Shown piece by piece: positions 21,169 to 29,758 of a stretch of DNA of 64,000 bases. The notes under the pieces are model-generated. The model was given only the letters and a program-made list of their open reading frames with translations. It made no database searches and was not told where the DNA came from. The stretch covers positions 124,001 to 188,000 of the forward strand of contig CAVRUR010000003.1 of NCBI GenBank assembly GCA_963724365.1, written 5' to 3'. The first letter of the stretch is position 1. Each line of letters opens with the position of its first letter. The DNA comes from JALORV01 sp963724365 (GTDB lineage Bacteria > Pseudomonadota > Gammaproteobacteria > Burkholderiales > Burkholderiaceae_F). The translations under genes were made by a program, and so were the position numbers.

Positions 21169-22134
21169 ATGTCCGCACTTCCCCGAGCCCTGGCCGTCGC
21201 GGCCCTAGCCCTCATCGCCAGTACCGCCGGCGCACAGACCTGGCCCGACAAACCGATCCGGCTGATCTCCGTGTTTCCGCCCGGCGGCTCGGTCGACCAG
21301 GTGTCGCGCGTGCTGGCACAGCAACTGTCGAAGCAACTGGGCCAGAGTGTCGTCGTCGAGAACATCGGCGGCGCGTCCGGATCAATCGGCACCGCCGCGG
21401 TCGCCAAGGCGGCCCCCGACGGCACCACCTTCGGCGTCGTCTTCGATACGCACGGCACGAACCCGAGCCTGATACCCAACATCTCGTTTGACACGATCAA
21501 GGGGCTGGAGCACGTGACGCTGATCGGCACCTCGCCGATGGCGCTGGTGGCGTCGAGCAAGTCGAAGTACATGAAGTTCGCCGACGTGAACGCGGATGCC
21601 CGCAGCATCAAGGGCATCACGATCGGTTCGATCGGCACCGGCAGCCTGGGGCACCTGGCGATGATCCAGGCCGGCAAACAGGACGGCTGGTCGTGGACGC
21701 ACATCCCGTACCGCGGCGGCGGTCCGCTGATGAACGACGTCGTGGCCGGCCATTCGCCCCTCGGCATCGGTACCGTGTTCCTGGTCATGCCGCACGTCAA
21801 GGCCGGCACCGTGCGGCCGATGGCCGTTACCGGCGCGAAGCGGCACCCGAGCCTGCCGGATACGCCGACGCTCGCCGAAACTGGCATCCGCAACTTCGAG
21901 GCCCTTGCCTACTGGGGCGTGATCGCGCCGGGGAAGACGCCGGCCGCCATCGTCGAGCGCATGAACGCCGAAGTGCAGAAGGCATTGAAGGACCCGGCCG
22001 TCGCCGAACGACTGAGCGCGCAAGGCATGACGATCACCGGCCAGGGTCCGGCCGAGTTCAAGGCGTTCATGCAGAAGGAAATCGACCGCTGGAGCAAGGT
22101 CGTCAAGGAAAACGGCATCTCGGCGGGGTCGTAG
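21169..22134 (+). CDS. Bug-family tripartite tricarboxylate transporter receptor
   Basis: 321-aa periplasmic solute-binding protein. Signal peptide to about residue 23 (ALIASTAGAQ), then the family hallmarks WPDKPIRLISVFPPGGSVD, VVENIGGASGSIGTAAVAKA, PDGTTFGVVFDTHG and HIPYRGGGPLMNDVVAGH, and the ending KEIDRWSKVVKENGI. ATG 21169 is preceded by CAGGAG. Bug receptors are greatly expanded in Burkholderiales and bind carboxylates, often with no partner TctA/TctB nearby, as here. Its place beside the DSD1-family enzyme suggests a hydroxy-amino-acid or dicarboxylate ligand, which is a guess. Confidence 0.93.
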   Translation: MSALPRALAVAALALIASTAGAQTWPDKPIRLISVFPPGGSVDQVSRVLAQQLSKQLGQSVVVENIGGASGSIGTAAVAKAAPDGTTFGVVFDTHGTNPSLIPNISFDTIKGLEHVTLIGTSPMALVASSKSKYMKFADVNADARSIKGITIGSIGTGSLGHLAMIQAGKQDGWSWTHIPYRGGGPLMNDVVAGHSPLGIGTVFLVMPHVKAGTVRPMAVTGAKRHPSLPDTPTLAETGIRNFEALAYWGVIAPGKTPAAIVERMNAEVQKALKDPAVAERLSAQGMTITGQGPAEFKAFMQKEIDRWSKVVKENGISAGS

Positions 22135-22490
22135 GCCGGGCAGTTGCGCGCTACGGCGCGCAACCGAACAGCCATAGGGCCGGCTTCGATCCGGTCCCTG
22201 GATCGAAGTTCTCCCCGCGGTGCGCCCCACTCGGCGGCTCACCGACGCCGGCAGCCCGTCGCGCCAATGCAGCGCGCCTGACGTGCCCGAAACCGGCGTG
22301 AAGCGTCGCTGGCGGCGACGAACTGCGGCGGGGCCGGATGAACTGCACAAAGGCGCCTGGGCGCGACGAAACCGGCCTTGCAGTTCACGCCGCGATTTGT
22401 GCAGCCGGTCGCAAGTCGCTCGAAAGTCTCCGTCGTGATGCCTACAGTGCCTCCATCGACAACGCACTTGCTTCACGAAAGGACCGCACC
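22135..22490. other. Intergenic stretch with two hairpins
   Basis: Right after the Bug gene an 8-bp stem TTGCGCGC / GCGCGCAA closes a UACG tetraloop (22144-22163), then a 9-bp stem CTTCGATCC / GGATCGAAG (22184-22208). Either could end the transcript, though no T tract follows. The rest is probably the promoter region of the small gene at 22491; nothing else recognised. Confidence 0.5.
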
Positions 22491-22679
22491 ATGAACGCCA
22501 CCATGAACTCAGCCTCTACCGCGTCCGTTTCCGCCCGGGTCACCGCCCTGGTCGTGGCCGTCCTGACCAGTGCCGTCGTGCTGGGCAGCACCGTGGCCGG
22601 CATGCAGCCGCGCGACGAGGCCGGTATGCAGGTCATCGCACTCGAACGCGTGACCGTGACGGCGCCGCGCATCAACTGA
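22491..22679 (+). CDS. Small membrane protein, unknown
   Basis: 62-aa protein. Ser/Thr-rich start MNATMNSASTASVS, then a single hydrophobic segment (VTALVVAVLTSAVVLGSTVAG) and a short tail with IALERVTVTAPRIN. GAAAGGA lies upstream of ATG 22491 and a strong intrinsic terminator follows 97 bases after the stop, so it appears to be a monocistronic gene. The VERVTVTA-type tail is shared by small proteins I remember from Burkholderiales, but I can give no function. It is not related to the three-member small-protein family. Confidence 0.62.
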   Translation: MNATMNSASTASVSARVTALVVAVLTSAVVLGSTVAGMQPRDEAGMQVIALERVTVTAPRIN

Positions 22680-22775
22680 GCGACGCGCGGCGCGCCGCGC
22701 CCGGTCCCGCGGCAGACCGCGTACAGGGCAGACGAGACACTGCACCCAGACACTGCGCCTAGACACTTCACTCAC

Positions 22776-22803
22776 AGAAAGCCCGGCTTCGGCCGGGCTT
22801 TCT
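22776..22803 (+). terminator. Intrinsic terminator
   Basis: Perfect 12-bp stem AGAAAGCCCGGC / GCCGGGCTTTCT with loop TTCG, followed by GTTTCT. It ends the small gene at 22491. Confidence 0.9.
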
Positions 22804-22902
22804 GTTTCTGGCTTGGGACTTTAGCTACAGGCGTTGTTGCTCGAGGCGCCGTGAGGCCGCACACCGCAACGAGCGGGCCGGGCGCGGTTCCCGGGCGACG
22901 AT

Positions 22903-23076
22903 TCAGCGGAGATTCGTCTCGGCGACGCTGGCGGCCAGCGTCATCGGCTTCATCTGCGCCGCAAGCAAGGCGGCACGGTCGTGATCGGCGACGGATACGA
23001 CCGAGTGAAACAGCACCAGCGTCGTGACGGCGGCAGCCAGGGCGGCGACGGTGTGCTTGAGGATCTTGGTGTGCAT
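22903..23076 (-). CDS. Small secreted or membrane-anchored protein, paralogue 3
   Basis: 57-aa protein found by comparison with the two small genes at 5864 and 6127. It reads MHTKILKHTVAALAAAVTT at the start, LVLFHSVVSVADHD across the putative cleavage site, and RAALLAAQMKPM in the tail. Identity to paralogue 2 is highest in KHxVALxAAVTTLxLF and AD-x-D-(R/K)-AAL. CGGAG lies upstream of ATG 23076. Unlike the other two copies, no TGTCCGG-N16-CGTC box is seen upstream, so its control may differ. Function unknown. Confidence 0.7.
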   Translation of the reverse strand: MHTKILKHTVAALAAAVTTLVLFHSVVSVADHDRAALLAAQMKPMTLAASVAETNLR

Positions 23077-23376
23077 GGCGTTCTCCGTTGTGTTTCGTTG
23101 CCCACCGGTTGGCGGATGCCGTGCATTACATCGATGCGACGCGGCGCCGACAACGGAAGATCCCTTTGTGCCGGAGCCGCATATTCACACTGCGCAATGA
23201 AATCAACCCTGCGCCCCCGCGTCGCGCGCAGTCCGCCATCGCCGGTTGCGCCACCTCAGGCTCCAGCGGTCCGGTATGGTGGCGGTGTGTATCGGGCATG
23301 CAACGTTGCTTGTGCGGCTGGCCGTGGCCTACGTCGTTGAAGCTGCCTTGATCCTTTCAAGGAATGTCGCGTTCGA
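23077..23376. other. Divergent intergenic region
   Basis: Shared upstream region of the minus-strand small gene and the plus-strand yajD gene. No RNA, repeat or clear promoter recognised. Confidence 0.4.
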
Positions 23377-23751
23377 ATGAAGTCGGGTGACCCGAAGAAA
23401 CTGGATCGAATCGTGGCCGATGCGCGCCGCACCGCCGATGAGCGCGCGCAGGGCTACCGGGAAAGGGCGCTGAAGCTTTACCCGTGGATCTGTGGTCGCT
23501 GCGCGCGGGAGTTCACGCATCGGAATGTGCGCGAGCTGACAGTCCATCATCGGGACCACAACCACGACAACAACCCGCCGGACGGCAGCAACTGGGAATT
23601 GTTGTGCCTGTACTGCCACGATAACGAGCACCAGCGGCAGCTCGAGGCCGCCGGCGCAGCACCTGGCGCCACTGCAGCCGGCGCGGCATCCACACATGCT
23701 CCGTTTGCCGGCCTGAAGGATCTAATGGGAAAGAAGTCGCTGCCGAAGTGA
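23377..23751 (+). CDS. yajD: YajD-family HNH nuclease
   Basis: 124-aa HNH protein. It starts with KLDRIVADARRTADERAQGYRE (in two parts: KLDRIVADARR and AQGYRERALKLYPWICG). The zinc-binding CxxC (WICGRCAREF), the HNH core LTVHHRDHNHDNNPPDGS, and LLCLYCHDNEHQRQ with the second CxxC follow. The C-terminal AGLKDLMGKK is typical of YajD. The ATG is natural. The family is widespread in proteobacteria; a nuclease role is inferred from the HNH fold, and the biological substrate is not established. Confidence 0.92.
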   Translation: MKSGDPKKLDRIVADARRTADERAQGYRERALKLYPWICGRCAREFTHRNVRELTVHHRDHNHDNNPPDGSNWELLCLYCHDNEHQRQLEAAGAAPGATAAGAASTHAPFAGLKDLMGKKSLPK

Positions 23752-23887
23752 GACCGTAGTGCGAGAGAATGGGCCGATGCAACCCGTGAACAAGCGCGCT
23801 CGACTTGCCGCGATCGGTCGCATGGCCGCCAGCGGGTAACACCACGACAAGTGGGCATTGAACTCGTCACCCGGAGGAAGCTGCACC

Positions 23888-24188
23888 ATGATTCTTGAAC
23901 TCGCCGACATCACGATCCGGCCGGGTGAGCAGGCCGCTTTCGACATTGCCATCGCACGCGGCATCCAGTCGGTCATCTCGAAAGCGGCGGGCTTTCGCCG
24001 GGCCAGCGTGCACAAGGGAATCGAGTCGCCCGAGCGCTATGTGCTCCAGATCGAATGGGAAACGCTGGAAAATCACACCGTCGACTTTCGCGGATCGACA
24101 GCCTTTGCCGAATGGCGCGCGATCGTCGGGCCGTTTTTCGCGCAGCCACCGCGAGTCGAGCACTTCGTCGTCGGTCACTACGGCGTAG
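23888..24188 (+). CDS. Antibiotic-biosynthesis-monooxygenase-like (ABM) domain protein, probable frameshift
   Basis: About 100-residue dimeric ferredoxin-like fold. It reads MILELADITIRPGEQAAFD, then GFRRASVHKGIESPERYVLQ, WETLENHTVDFRGS and WRAIVGPFF, near the full length of this family. GGAGGAAG precedes ATG 23888. After VEHFVV the given frame runs on for 140 unlike residues across the next gene; a single extra base near 24172 would put the stop at 24186-24188 (VEHFVVVTTA). I give that shorter end. The role may be in oxidation or degradation of a small molecule; it is unknown. Confidence 0.7.
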
Positions 24189-24272
24189 TTGACGGGAGGA
24201 TTTGCGTTTCGGATTCACAACGTCGGATAGTTGCCGGGTCATTGTCGGGCAAGTCTTTTCGGGAGAACACGG

Positions 24273-24395
24273 ATGGCCAAGGGTCAGCTACGAAGCAACA
24301 AGGAAAAGAAGAAGCCCAAGCAGTCGAAGAAACCGAGTGGTCCAGCCGTGCCATTTGGTTCGACGAGCAGCAAGCCGCCCACACCCGCCAAGTAA
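24273..24395 (+). CDS. Small highly basic protein (MAKGQ family)
   Basis: 40-aa protein, lysine-rich: MAKGQLRSNKEKKKPKQSKK, then PSGPAVPFGS and a PPTPAK end. GGGAGAA stands at proper distance before ATG 24273. Short proteins opening MAKGQxRSNxExKKPK are common and annotated only as hypothetical in proteobacteria, as far as I recall. The charge suggests nucleic-acid binding, which is a guess. It is too short for usual gene finding. Confidence 0.72.
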   Translation: MAKGQLRSNKEKKKPKQSKKPSGPAVPFGSTSSKPPTPAK

Positions 24396-24497
24396 CTCAG
24401 GCGGGTAACGCAGCTGCGCGGCACCGCGCGAGCCAAGCAACAGCGGACCGCACGGGCATACAGCGCCCATGGCGCCCGGCGACCGGAGGCAGACCGC

Positions 24498-25391
24498 ATG
24501 GCCGGATCACGGAAGCATCGCGTCGACACTGCGCTGATCACCGGTGCGTCATCCGGCATTGGAGAGGCCCTGGCAAGGCGGTTTGCGCAAGCCGGGCACG
24601 CGCTGGTCCTGGTGGCACGCAACACCGCCAGGCTTGAGGCGCTTGCCGCGTCGCTGGCGTCCGACTACGGTGTCAAGGTGTGGGTGCAGGCGACGGATCT
24701 TGCCCGGCCTGAAGCGGCCCAGGCACTGGGCGTTGCACTCAGGCGCAAGCGCATTGCCATCGATGTGCTGGTCAACAACGCCGGGGTGTTACGGCAGGGC
24801 GCGTTTTGCGCGACGCCACCGCAGCAGCACCAGGAGATGATCGACCTCAACGTCGCCGGTCTGACAGGGTTGCTGGCGCAGTTTCTGCCGCCGATGTGCA
24901 AGCGCGGCCATGGGCGCGTGCTCAATGTCGCTTCCATTGCCGCGTTCCAACCGATACCGCTGCTGGCCACCTACGCGGCCACCAAGGCCTTCGTGCTTTC
25001 ACTCACGGAATCCCTTGCAGAGGAAGTCAAGGGTTATGGAGTGACGGTGACCGCCCTATGTCCCGGTATCACCGCCACCCACATGCTGAGCAGTGCAACC
25101 GAGGCAAACGCCCGGCTAGCAAGATTGCCTGGCGTTCTGATTGGCGATGTGGAAAAGGTGGCCGACGAAGGCTACCGGGCTTGCATGCAGGGGGAGGTGA
25201 TCAGGATTCCCGGCGCAGTCAACCAGGCCGTGACTCTCGCATCACGCGCCACACCGAAATGGCTGCTGCGACGCGTCGTGGGAACGCTCGCGCGCGGCAT
25301 GAAATCAGATCCGAGTGGAGCGTCAGTCGCTGCGCCGTCGTGGATCAGGCGACGACCCAGTTCCAGATTCCGGCCACGACCGTCCAGATGA
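24498..25391 (+). CDS. Short-chain dehydrogenase/reductase
   Basis: 297-aa classical SDR. The Rossmann motif TGASSGIG lies at residues ~15-22, with NNAG at ~92-95, catalytic Ser in VASIAAF and YxxxK in TYAATKAFV, then PGITATHM. The core resembles DltE/YqjQ-type oxidoreductases acting on lipids or ketones; the substrate is not predictable. The last ~35 residues (after ARGMKSDPSG) are Arg/Ser-rich and unlike the family. A convincing minus-strand small ORF overlaps there, so the true C-terminus may be shorter or shifted. Confidence 0.88.
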   Translation: MAGSRKHRVDTALITGASSGIGEALARRFAQAGHALVLVARNTARLEALAASLASDYGVKVWVQATDLARPEAAQALGVALRRKRIAIDVLVNNAGVLRQGAFCATPPQQHQEMIDLNVAGLTGLLAQFLPPMCKRGHGRVLNVASIAAFQPIPLLATYAATKAFVLSLTESLAEEVKGYGVTVTALCPGITATHMLSSATEANARLARLPGVLIGDVEKVADEGYRACMQGEVIRIPGAVNQAVTLASRATPKWLLRRVVGTLARGMKSDPSGASVAAPSWIRRRPSSRFRPRPSR

Positions 25392-25485
25392 CCGCGCCCA
25401 TGAGCGCTGCGGTCAGCAGGCCGCGCGTGGCGTCATGGCCTTCGATCTGATGCTGCTCCTGCGAAACCGCGGAAGGTGTTGACAT
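25345..25485 (-). CDS. Small single-pass membrane protein, overlaps SDR end
   Basis: 46-aa ORF. A polar N-terminus (MSTPSAVSQEQHQIEGHDAT) precedes one membrane helix (LLTAALMGAVIWTVVAGIWN). GAGG precedes ATG 25485. Composition is that of a genuine small membrane protein rather than a shadow frame. It overlaps the last 47 bases of the SDR gene in antiparallel orientation. Function unknown. Confidence 0.45.
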   Translation of the reverse strand: MSTPSAVSQEQHQIEGHDATRGLLTAALMGAVIWTVVAGIWNWVVA

Positions 25486-25831
25486 CGCCTCGAGTCATTC
25501 AGCAAAGAGACGAGGACAGCCTGACTCAGGGCTTCGAGTCACCACCGTTCAAAAAGCGGCTGCATTCGGTCCCAATTGAGGCGCTGTCTGCATTGCGCAG
25601 CGCGGCAAGCGAGCCCGCAAGAACCCATGCGGAGGAAACTGACGGATAGGCTGCCGGCGGGGTACAGCCCGGTCCAGTCTCCCGTCGTTACATGAAAAGG
25701 AACGACCGTCGAAAGTGCGCTCGCCATTTGCCGTGACGCTCGCGCAGTCGCGGCAGTCGAGAAACACCGTTCGACGGTCGATCAGCAGGCCGTGGGAAGC
25801 GCCCGATACCGAATCGGGCGACTTCTCCCGA
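25486..25831. other. Intergenic stretch, nothing firm
   Basis: Minus-strand ORFs of 62-72 codons exist here, one with MFLDCRDCASV and a later SCNDGR, but no ribosome binding site or family supports them. No RNA or repeat recognised. Confidence 0.35.
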
Positions 25832-26218
25832 TCATCCCTCTACGTCAGCTGACTTCGCAAACTGCTCGGCGGCATCGTGCCCCGCCTTCGCAATCAGGCG
25901 TTCCTGCTCGGCAGTGGCGATCGGAGGATCGCTCTCGCCGACCGACAGAAGGCCAAGACGCTGTGCTTCACGCAGTTCGGCCAGCACTTCGGCGCGACTG
26001 CGCGGCGACGACGGGCTCTCCGCGACGACGTAACCGGCTTCACCCATGTCGCGATCACCACGCGCGTACGCGTCGCGCATTTCCTGCTTGACTTGTTCGT
26101 GGGTGATGGTGGAACTGAAGGTGGACCAGTCGTTGATGTGCGGATCGCTTTCATCTGCAAACACACCGGTCGTAGCCAGGACAAGAGATGCGGCAAGAAC
26201 AAACTTTGACTTCAGCAT
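25832..26218 (-). CDS. DUF4148 domain periplasmic protein
   Basis: 128-aa exported protein. A clean signal peptide (MLKSKFVLAASLVLATTGVFA) precedes DESDPHINDWSTF. Then come EQVKQEMRDAYARGD, PSSPRSRAEVLAELREAQRLG and LLSVGESDPP, the repeat-like pattern of the DUF4148 family common in Burkholderiales. Two ATGs are possible. AGGAG touches the first (26224) and stands 7 bases from the second (26218), so I prefer 26218. The function of the family is unknown; it is often induced by stress. Confidence 0.85.
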   Translation of the reverse strand: MLKSKFVLAASLVLATTGVFADESDPHINDWSTFSSTITHEQVKQEMRDAYARGDRDMGEAGYVVAESPSSPRSRAEVLAELREAQRLGLLSVGESDPPIATAEQERLIAKAGHDAAEQFAKSADVEG

Positions 26219-26584
26219 TTTCATACTCCTCAGGTTGCGCCAAACGGGTTTCGGCGTGAGGGAACTCTGCGCCCCGCTGCTGCCAATGTCCCGCGAGTAT
26301 TCAGTGCTGCGCGCACGCACTGTCGGAGTCGTTCTTGACGAATAGTCCGCACTTTTCGTACCGAGACTCAGGCGGCAAGTAGAAGCGACGCGCACGCTGA
26401 CAAGCGAACATGAAACGTCCCCGACAGGACCGACACTCGATCCTCCGAGCAGTTTCACCTGCAAGCGAACAGAGCATGGACAGCAAAGCCTGGTCTGCCG
26501 CATAGTCGACGTCTCGGGTCTTGGACGCGGCCCGCGTCACAGGCCTATGTGAATGCAGTCGTTCAATCGACCCAGGAGGAAGGC
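26219..26584. other. Divergent intergenic region
   Basis: Upstream of both the DUF4148 gene and the cyclase gene. A minus-strand frame with four Cys (IECRSCRGRFMFAC) is open here but has no start signal. Nothing else recognised. Confidence 0.35.
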
Positions 26585-27646
26585 ATGCGATCTCACTGTC
26601 ATCCCGCAATTCTCGCCATCGCGTTCGTGTCGATGGCCGCGCCGGTCGGCGCGCAGGCGCCTGTCAACGATGAGCCGCTCACGGCAAAGTGGGCACCCAG
26701 CGAGTGGGGCGCGAGTGACAAGGTGGGCGCGGTCAACCGCACGACACCGGAACTGGTGCTGAAGGCCGTCGGACTCGTCAAGAAAGGCAAGACCGCAACG
26801 CTCGGCAAGGTCTATGCGTCGGACGCGCCGGCGTTCGGGACGCGCAGCTGGAAGCTCCTCATTCCCGGACTGCCGACCGGCGGCCCGTTCGGTGACCAGC
26901 AACTCGTCTACAACGACGAATACGTGGCCACGGAGCTGGGCCAGATCGGCACACAGTTCGACGGACCCGGCCACATCGGCGCCATCACGTCGAAGGGCAT
27001 GTTCTATTACAACGGCCGCTTCCTGCACGACAAGGAAATCAGCGCGAGCGGACTGGGTCCGCTGGGGGTCGAGCATGTCGCGCAGAAGGGCTTCGTGTGC
27101 CGCGGTGTGTTGCTCGACGCCGTCGCGCTGCGCGGCGGAGTGCTTCCGGTACCCAAGGAGAACAGTGCCAGCGATCCAGGCATCGTGACCGCCAAGGATG
27201 TGCAGGCGATGGTCCAGCGGCAAGGCATTGCACCGATCGGAGCCGGCGATTGCGTATTCCTTTACACCGGCCACGGCGATATCTGGCATCCGCGGGATTG
27301 GGACAAGTTCGATACTGCCGAGAAGGCCAAGCGCATAGCGCAGTTCAACGCGGGCGAGCCGGGTTTCGGCATCTCGGCCTGCGAATATCTGGCCGAACGC
27401 AAGGTGATCCTGACCGGCGCCGACACATGGGGAACGGAAGCCGTCGGCAAGGGCTTCGGCGGCGAGACGTCCCAACCCTTCGAATGCCACCTGAAGCTGC
27501 AGACCAAGCGCGGCATCTGGAACCTGGAGAACCTGGATCTGTCGCAGCTGGTTGCCGACAAGGCCTACGAGTTCCTGTTCGTCTGGTCGCCGCTCAAGAT
27601 GAAAGGTGCGACGGGTTCTCCGGGAAATCCGATGGCTTTGTACTAG
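26585..27646 (+). CDS. Cyclase-family (kynurenine-formamidase-like) hydrolase, exported
   Basis: 353-aa protein of the cyclase/KynB superfamily. A signal peptide (AFVSMAAPVGAQA) is followed by WGASDKVGAVNRTTPE, GTQFDGPGHIG in place of the usual metal motif HGTHxDxPxH, FVCRGVLLDAV, and GDCVFLYTGHGDIW. The first metal-ligand His of the motif reads Gln here, while the following Asp and His are kept. The ending FLFVWSPLKMKGATGSP is typical. AGGAGGAAGG precedes ATG 26585. It likely hydrolyses an amide or lactone outside the cytoplasm; the substrate is unknown. Confidence 0.88.
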   Translation: MRSHCHPAILAIAFVSMAAPVGAQAPVNDEPLTAKWAPSEWGASDKVGAVNRTTPELVLKAVGLVKKGKTATLGKVYASDAPAFGTRSWKLLIPGLPTGGPFGDQQLVYNDEYVATELGQIGTQFDGPGHIGAITSKGMFYYNGRFLHDKEISASGLGPLGVEHVAQKGFVCRGVLLDAVALRGGVLPVPKENSASDPGIVTAKDVQAMVQRQGIAPIGAGDCVFLYTGHGDIWHPRDWDKFDTAEKAKRIAQFNAGEPGFGISACEYLAERKVILTGADTWGTEAVGKGFGGETSQPFECHLKLQTKRGIWNLENLDLSQLVADKAYEFLFVWSPLKMKGATGSPGNPMALY

Positions 27647-27733
27647 GCGTGCTAGGGCGCGCACCACGCTGCAGAAGGACGGTCCGCCGGCGCCGCGCCG
27701 ACTCGCGCGCCGGACGGTGGCGGGGCGGCTGGG

Positions 27734-28702
27734 TCAGTCGACCACGCCCACGCTTTCGACATTGCGAGCAGGATCACCGCGACGGGCAAACTGGGCAATT
27801 GCAACGCCAGTGAGCGTGACCGCGGCGCCCAGCAGCTTGATCGCGCCATAGCCTTCGCCCGTCACCCACCAGGCCACCAGCCCCGCCACCGGCGGCATCA
27901 GGTACATCAGCGGCGCGGTGCGCGCCACGCCGCGCACGGCGTTGACCCAGCCCCAGACAATCCAGCCGGCAAACGCGGACAACACTACCGCCCACAGAAG
28001 ACCGGCCCAGATCGCCAGTGACACGCCGGACCAGTCGACCTTCAGACCTGCCGGCAGGCTGAGGAGCAGTACCGGCACAGCTCCGAGCAGGGTGGCGTAA
28101 GCCATCACGAGGACGCCGCCGTGGCGCTCGATCAGGGGCTTCGCCGCCACTGTGTAGGCGGAGAAGAAAAACGCCGCAATCAGCAGCACGAGATCACCGC
28201 CGCTTGCGCGCCATTGCGCCCCGAGCAGCTTGTCCGACAGGAAGACCAGGACACCGACACACGCGACCGCCACGCCGGCGATCTGCGCACGGGTCAGCCG
28301 CTCAACGCCGAGCCAGCGCAGCAGCAGCAGGGTGAACACCGGGCCGCAGGCCAGGATCAGCGAACTCGAAAACGCGGTCGACCAGTCGATGCCGAACGTC
28401 ACCAGCCCGACGTGCATCAGGTGGCCCAGCAGTCCGAGTCGCAGCAATGCCCACCACTCCGTGCGTGGCAAGCGCGGCCAGCGGGTACCGTAGCGCTGCC
28501 ACAGCAAGGCGACTGCACACACCGGCATGATCAGGTAGCGGACGAACAGGAACCCGCCCGGCGTAACCGCGGCGAACACGGCTTTCTGCACGCTGAAGTT
28601 GATGCCCCAGACGAGGATCAGCGCGAAGGCCAGCAGCAGCGCCGCCCGCTCGCGCGATGGCGCGGCTGATTCGCCCAGGACCCGTGGTTCAGTTCGTCCC
28701 AT
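27734..28702 (-). CDS. EamA/DMT-superfamily permease
   Basis: 322-aa inner-membrane protein with ten predicted helices in two EamA repeats. The first opens LLLAFALILVWGINFSVQKA; the second begins around GGDLVLLIAAFFFSAYTVAA with the Pro/Gly-rich GVLVMAYATLLGAVP. It ends with a short charged tail. Start ATG 28702 has GGTAGGG upstream. Members export amino acids or metabolites, and the substrate cannot be told. It is divergent from the fatty-acid operon, with 247 bases between the starts; a TACAAT box near 28882 could be the -10 for that operon. Confidence 0.9.
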   Translation of the reverse strand: MGRTEPRVLGESAAPSRERAALLLAFALILVWGINFSVQKAVFAAVTPGGFLFVRYLIMPVCAVALLWQRYGTRWPRLPRTEWWALLRLGLLGHLMHVGLVTFGIDWSTAFSSSLILACGPVFTLLLLRWLGVERLTRAQIAGVAVACVGVLVFLSDKLLGAQWRASGGDLVLLIAAFFFSAYTVAAKPLIERHGGVLVMAYATLLGAVPVLLLSLPAGLKVDWSGVSLAIWAGLLWAVVLSAFAGWIVWGWVNAVRGVARTAPLMYLMPPVAGLVAWWVTGEGYGAIKLLGAAVTLTGVAIAQFARRGDPARNVESVGVVD

Positions 28703-28949
28703 CCCTACCTGTGCCGTGCCAACGTTTCCATGTCCTTGAACGACATCGTGCGCCTGGAGTCCTCTGCCACCCCCGCAGCGACCGCGTGGATGACGGCAGC
28801 GGGGTCGCCGCCAGCCGAAGTATGCATAGTCGTGCTCGACAGCGGACCGATCGGCGTGCTCCGATCTCCAGCTTGTCGACGCAATACAATTGCACCCGCG
28901 CGGCCCTGCCTTCGTGCCGCCCTCCACCGCCAGCCCTCCTCCACATCCG

Positions 28950-29744
28950 ATGCCCACCGCCTCCTCAACCTCGACCGACGCCACTGGCACTGCGTTGCCG
29001 CTGTCAGGCAAGACGGCACTCGTCAGCGGGGCCGCGCGCGGCATCGGACGCGCGATCGCGCGCAAGCTGGCTCACGCCGGCTGCGATGTCGTCGTCAACT
29101 ACTACAACAGCCACGACGAGGCCGAAGCGCTGTGCGAGGAATTTCGCGCACTCGGCCGCCGCGCCGTTGCACTCAAGGCGAGCGTCGGCCTGCCGGACAG
29201 CGTCGACGAGATGTTTGCGGAGCTGCCGAAGCATTTCAGCCGTCTCGACATCGTCGTCAGCAACGCCGCCAGCGGCGTCCTCAAGCCGGCGATGGACATG
29301 ACGCTGAAGCACTGGCGCTGGTGCATGGAAACGAATGCCTTTGCGCTGAACCTGCTGGCGCAGAGGGCGGTACCGATGATGGGTAACGGCGGCCGCATCA
29401 TCGCGATGTCGAGCCTGGGCTCGGTGCGCGCGATGCCGAACTATGCGTTCATCGGAGCGTCGAAGGCGGCGCTCGAATCGCTGGTGCGTTCGCTCGCGCA
29501 GGAACTCGGTCCGCGCGGTATTCGAGTCAACGCGGTCAGCGCCGGCGTTGTCGAGACGGATGCACTGTCGCACTTTCCGAATCGCGAGGAACTGCTCGCT
29601 GGCTTCAGGGAGCGCTCCCCGGCCGGGCCGGTGCTGACCCCGGAAGACGTTGCCGGCGCGGTCTACCTGCTGTGTCTGCCGGAGGCCGCCATGATCAACG
29701 GCCATACGCTGTTCGTCGACGGCGGTTTCGCGATTTCGGGCTGA
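28950..29744 (+). CDS. fabL: FabL-like enoyl-ACP reductase
   Basis: 264-aa SDR that is closer to Bacillus FabL than to FabG. It has SGAARGIGRAIA for NADP(H) binding, NAASGVLKPAMDM, the catalytic Y-x6-K pair (Y165, K172, in NYAFIGASKAALESL), and VVETDALSHFPNREELL, with the ending INGHTLFVDGGFAISG. Y-x6-K is characteristic of enoyl-ACP reductases, whereas ketoreductases have Y-x3-K. It would reduce the trans-2-enoyl-ACP in the last step of each elongation round. It is first in a seven-gene operon; the next start lies 14 bases after its stop. ATG 28950 gives the family-like N-terminus, and a TTG at 28890 is possible. Confidence 0.85.
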   Translation: MPTASSTSTDATGTALPLSGKTALVSGAARGIGRAIARKLAHAGCDVVVNYYNSHDEAEALCEEFRALGRRAVALKASVGLPDSVDEMFAELPKHFSRLDIVVSNAASGVLKPAMDMTLKHWRWCMETNAFALNLLAQRAVPMMGNGGRIIAMSSLGSVRAMPNYAFIGASKAALESLVRSLAQELGPRGIRVNAVSAGVVETDALSHFPNREELLAGFRERSPAGPVLTPEDVAGAVYLLCLPEAAMINGHTLFVDGGFAISG

Positions 29745-29758
29745 CAGGGATGACGCGC

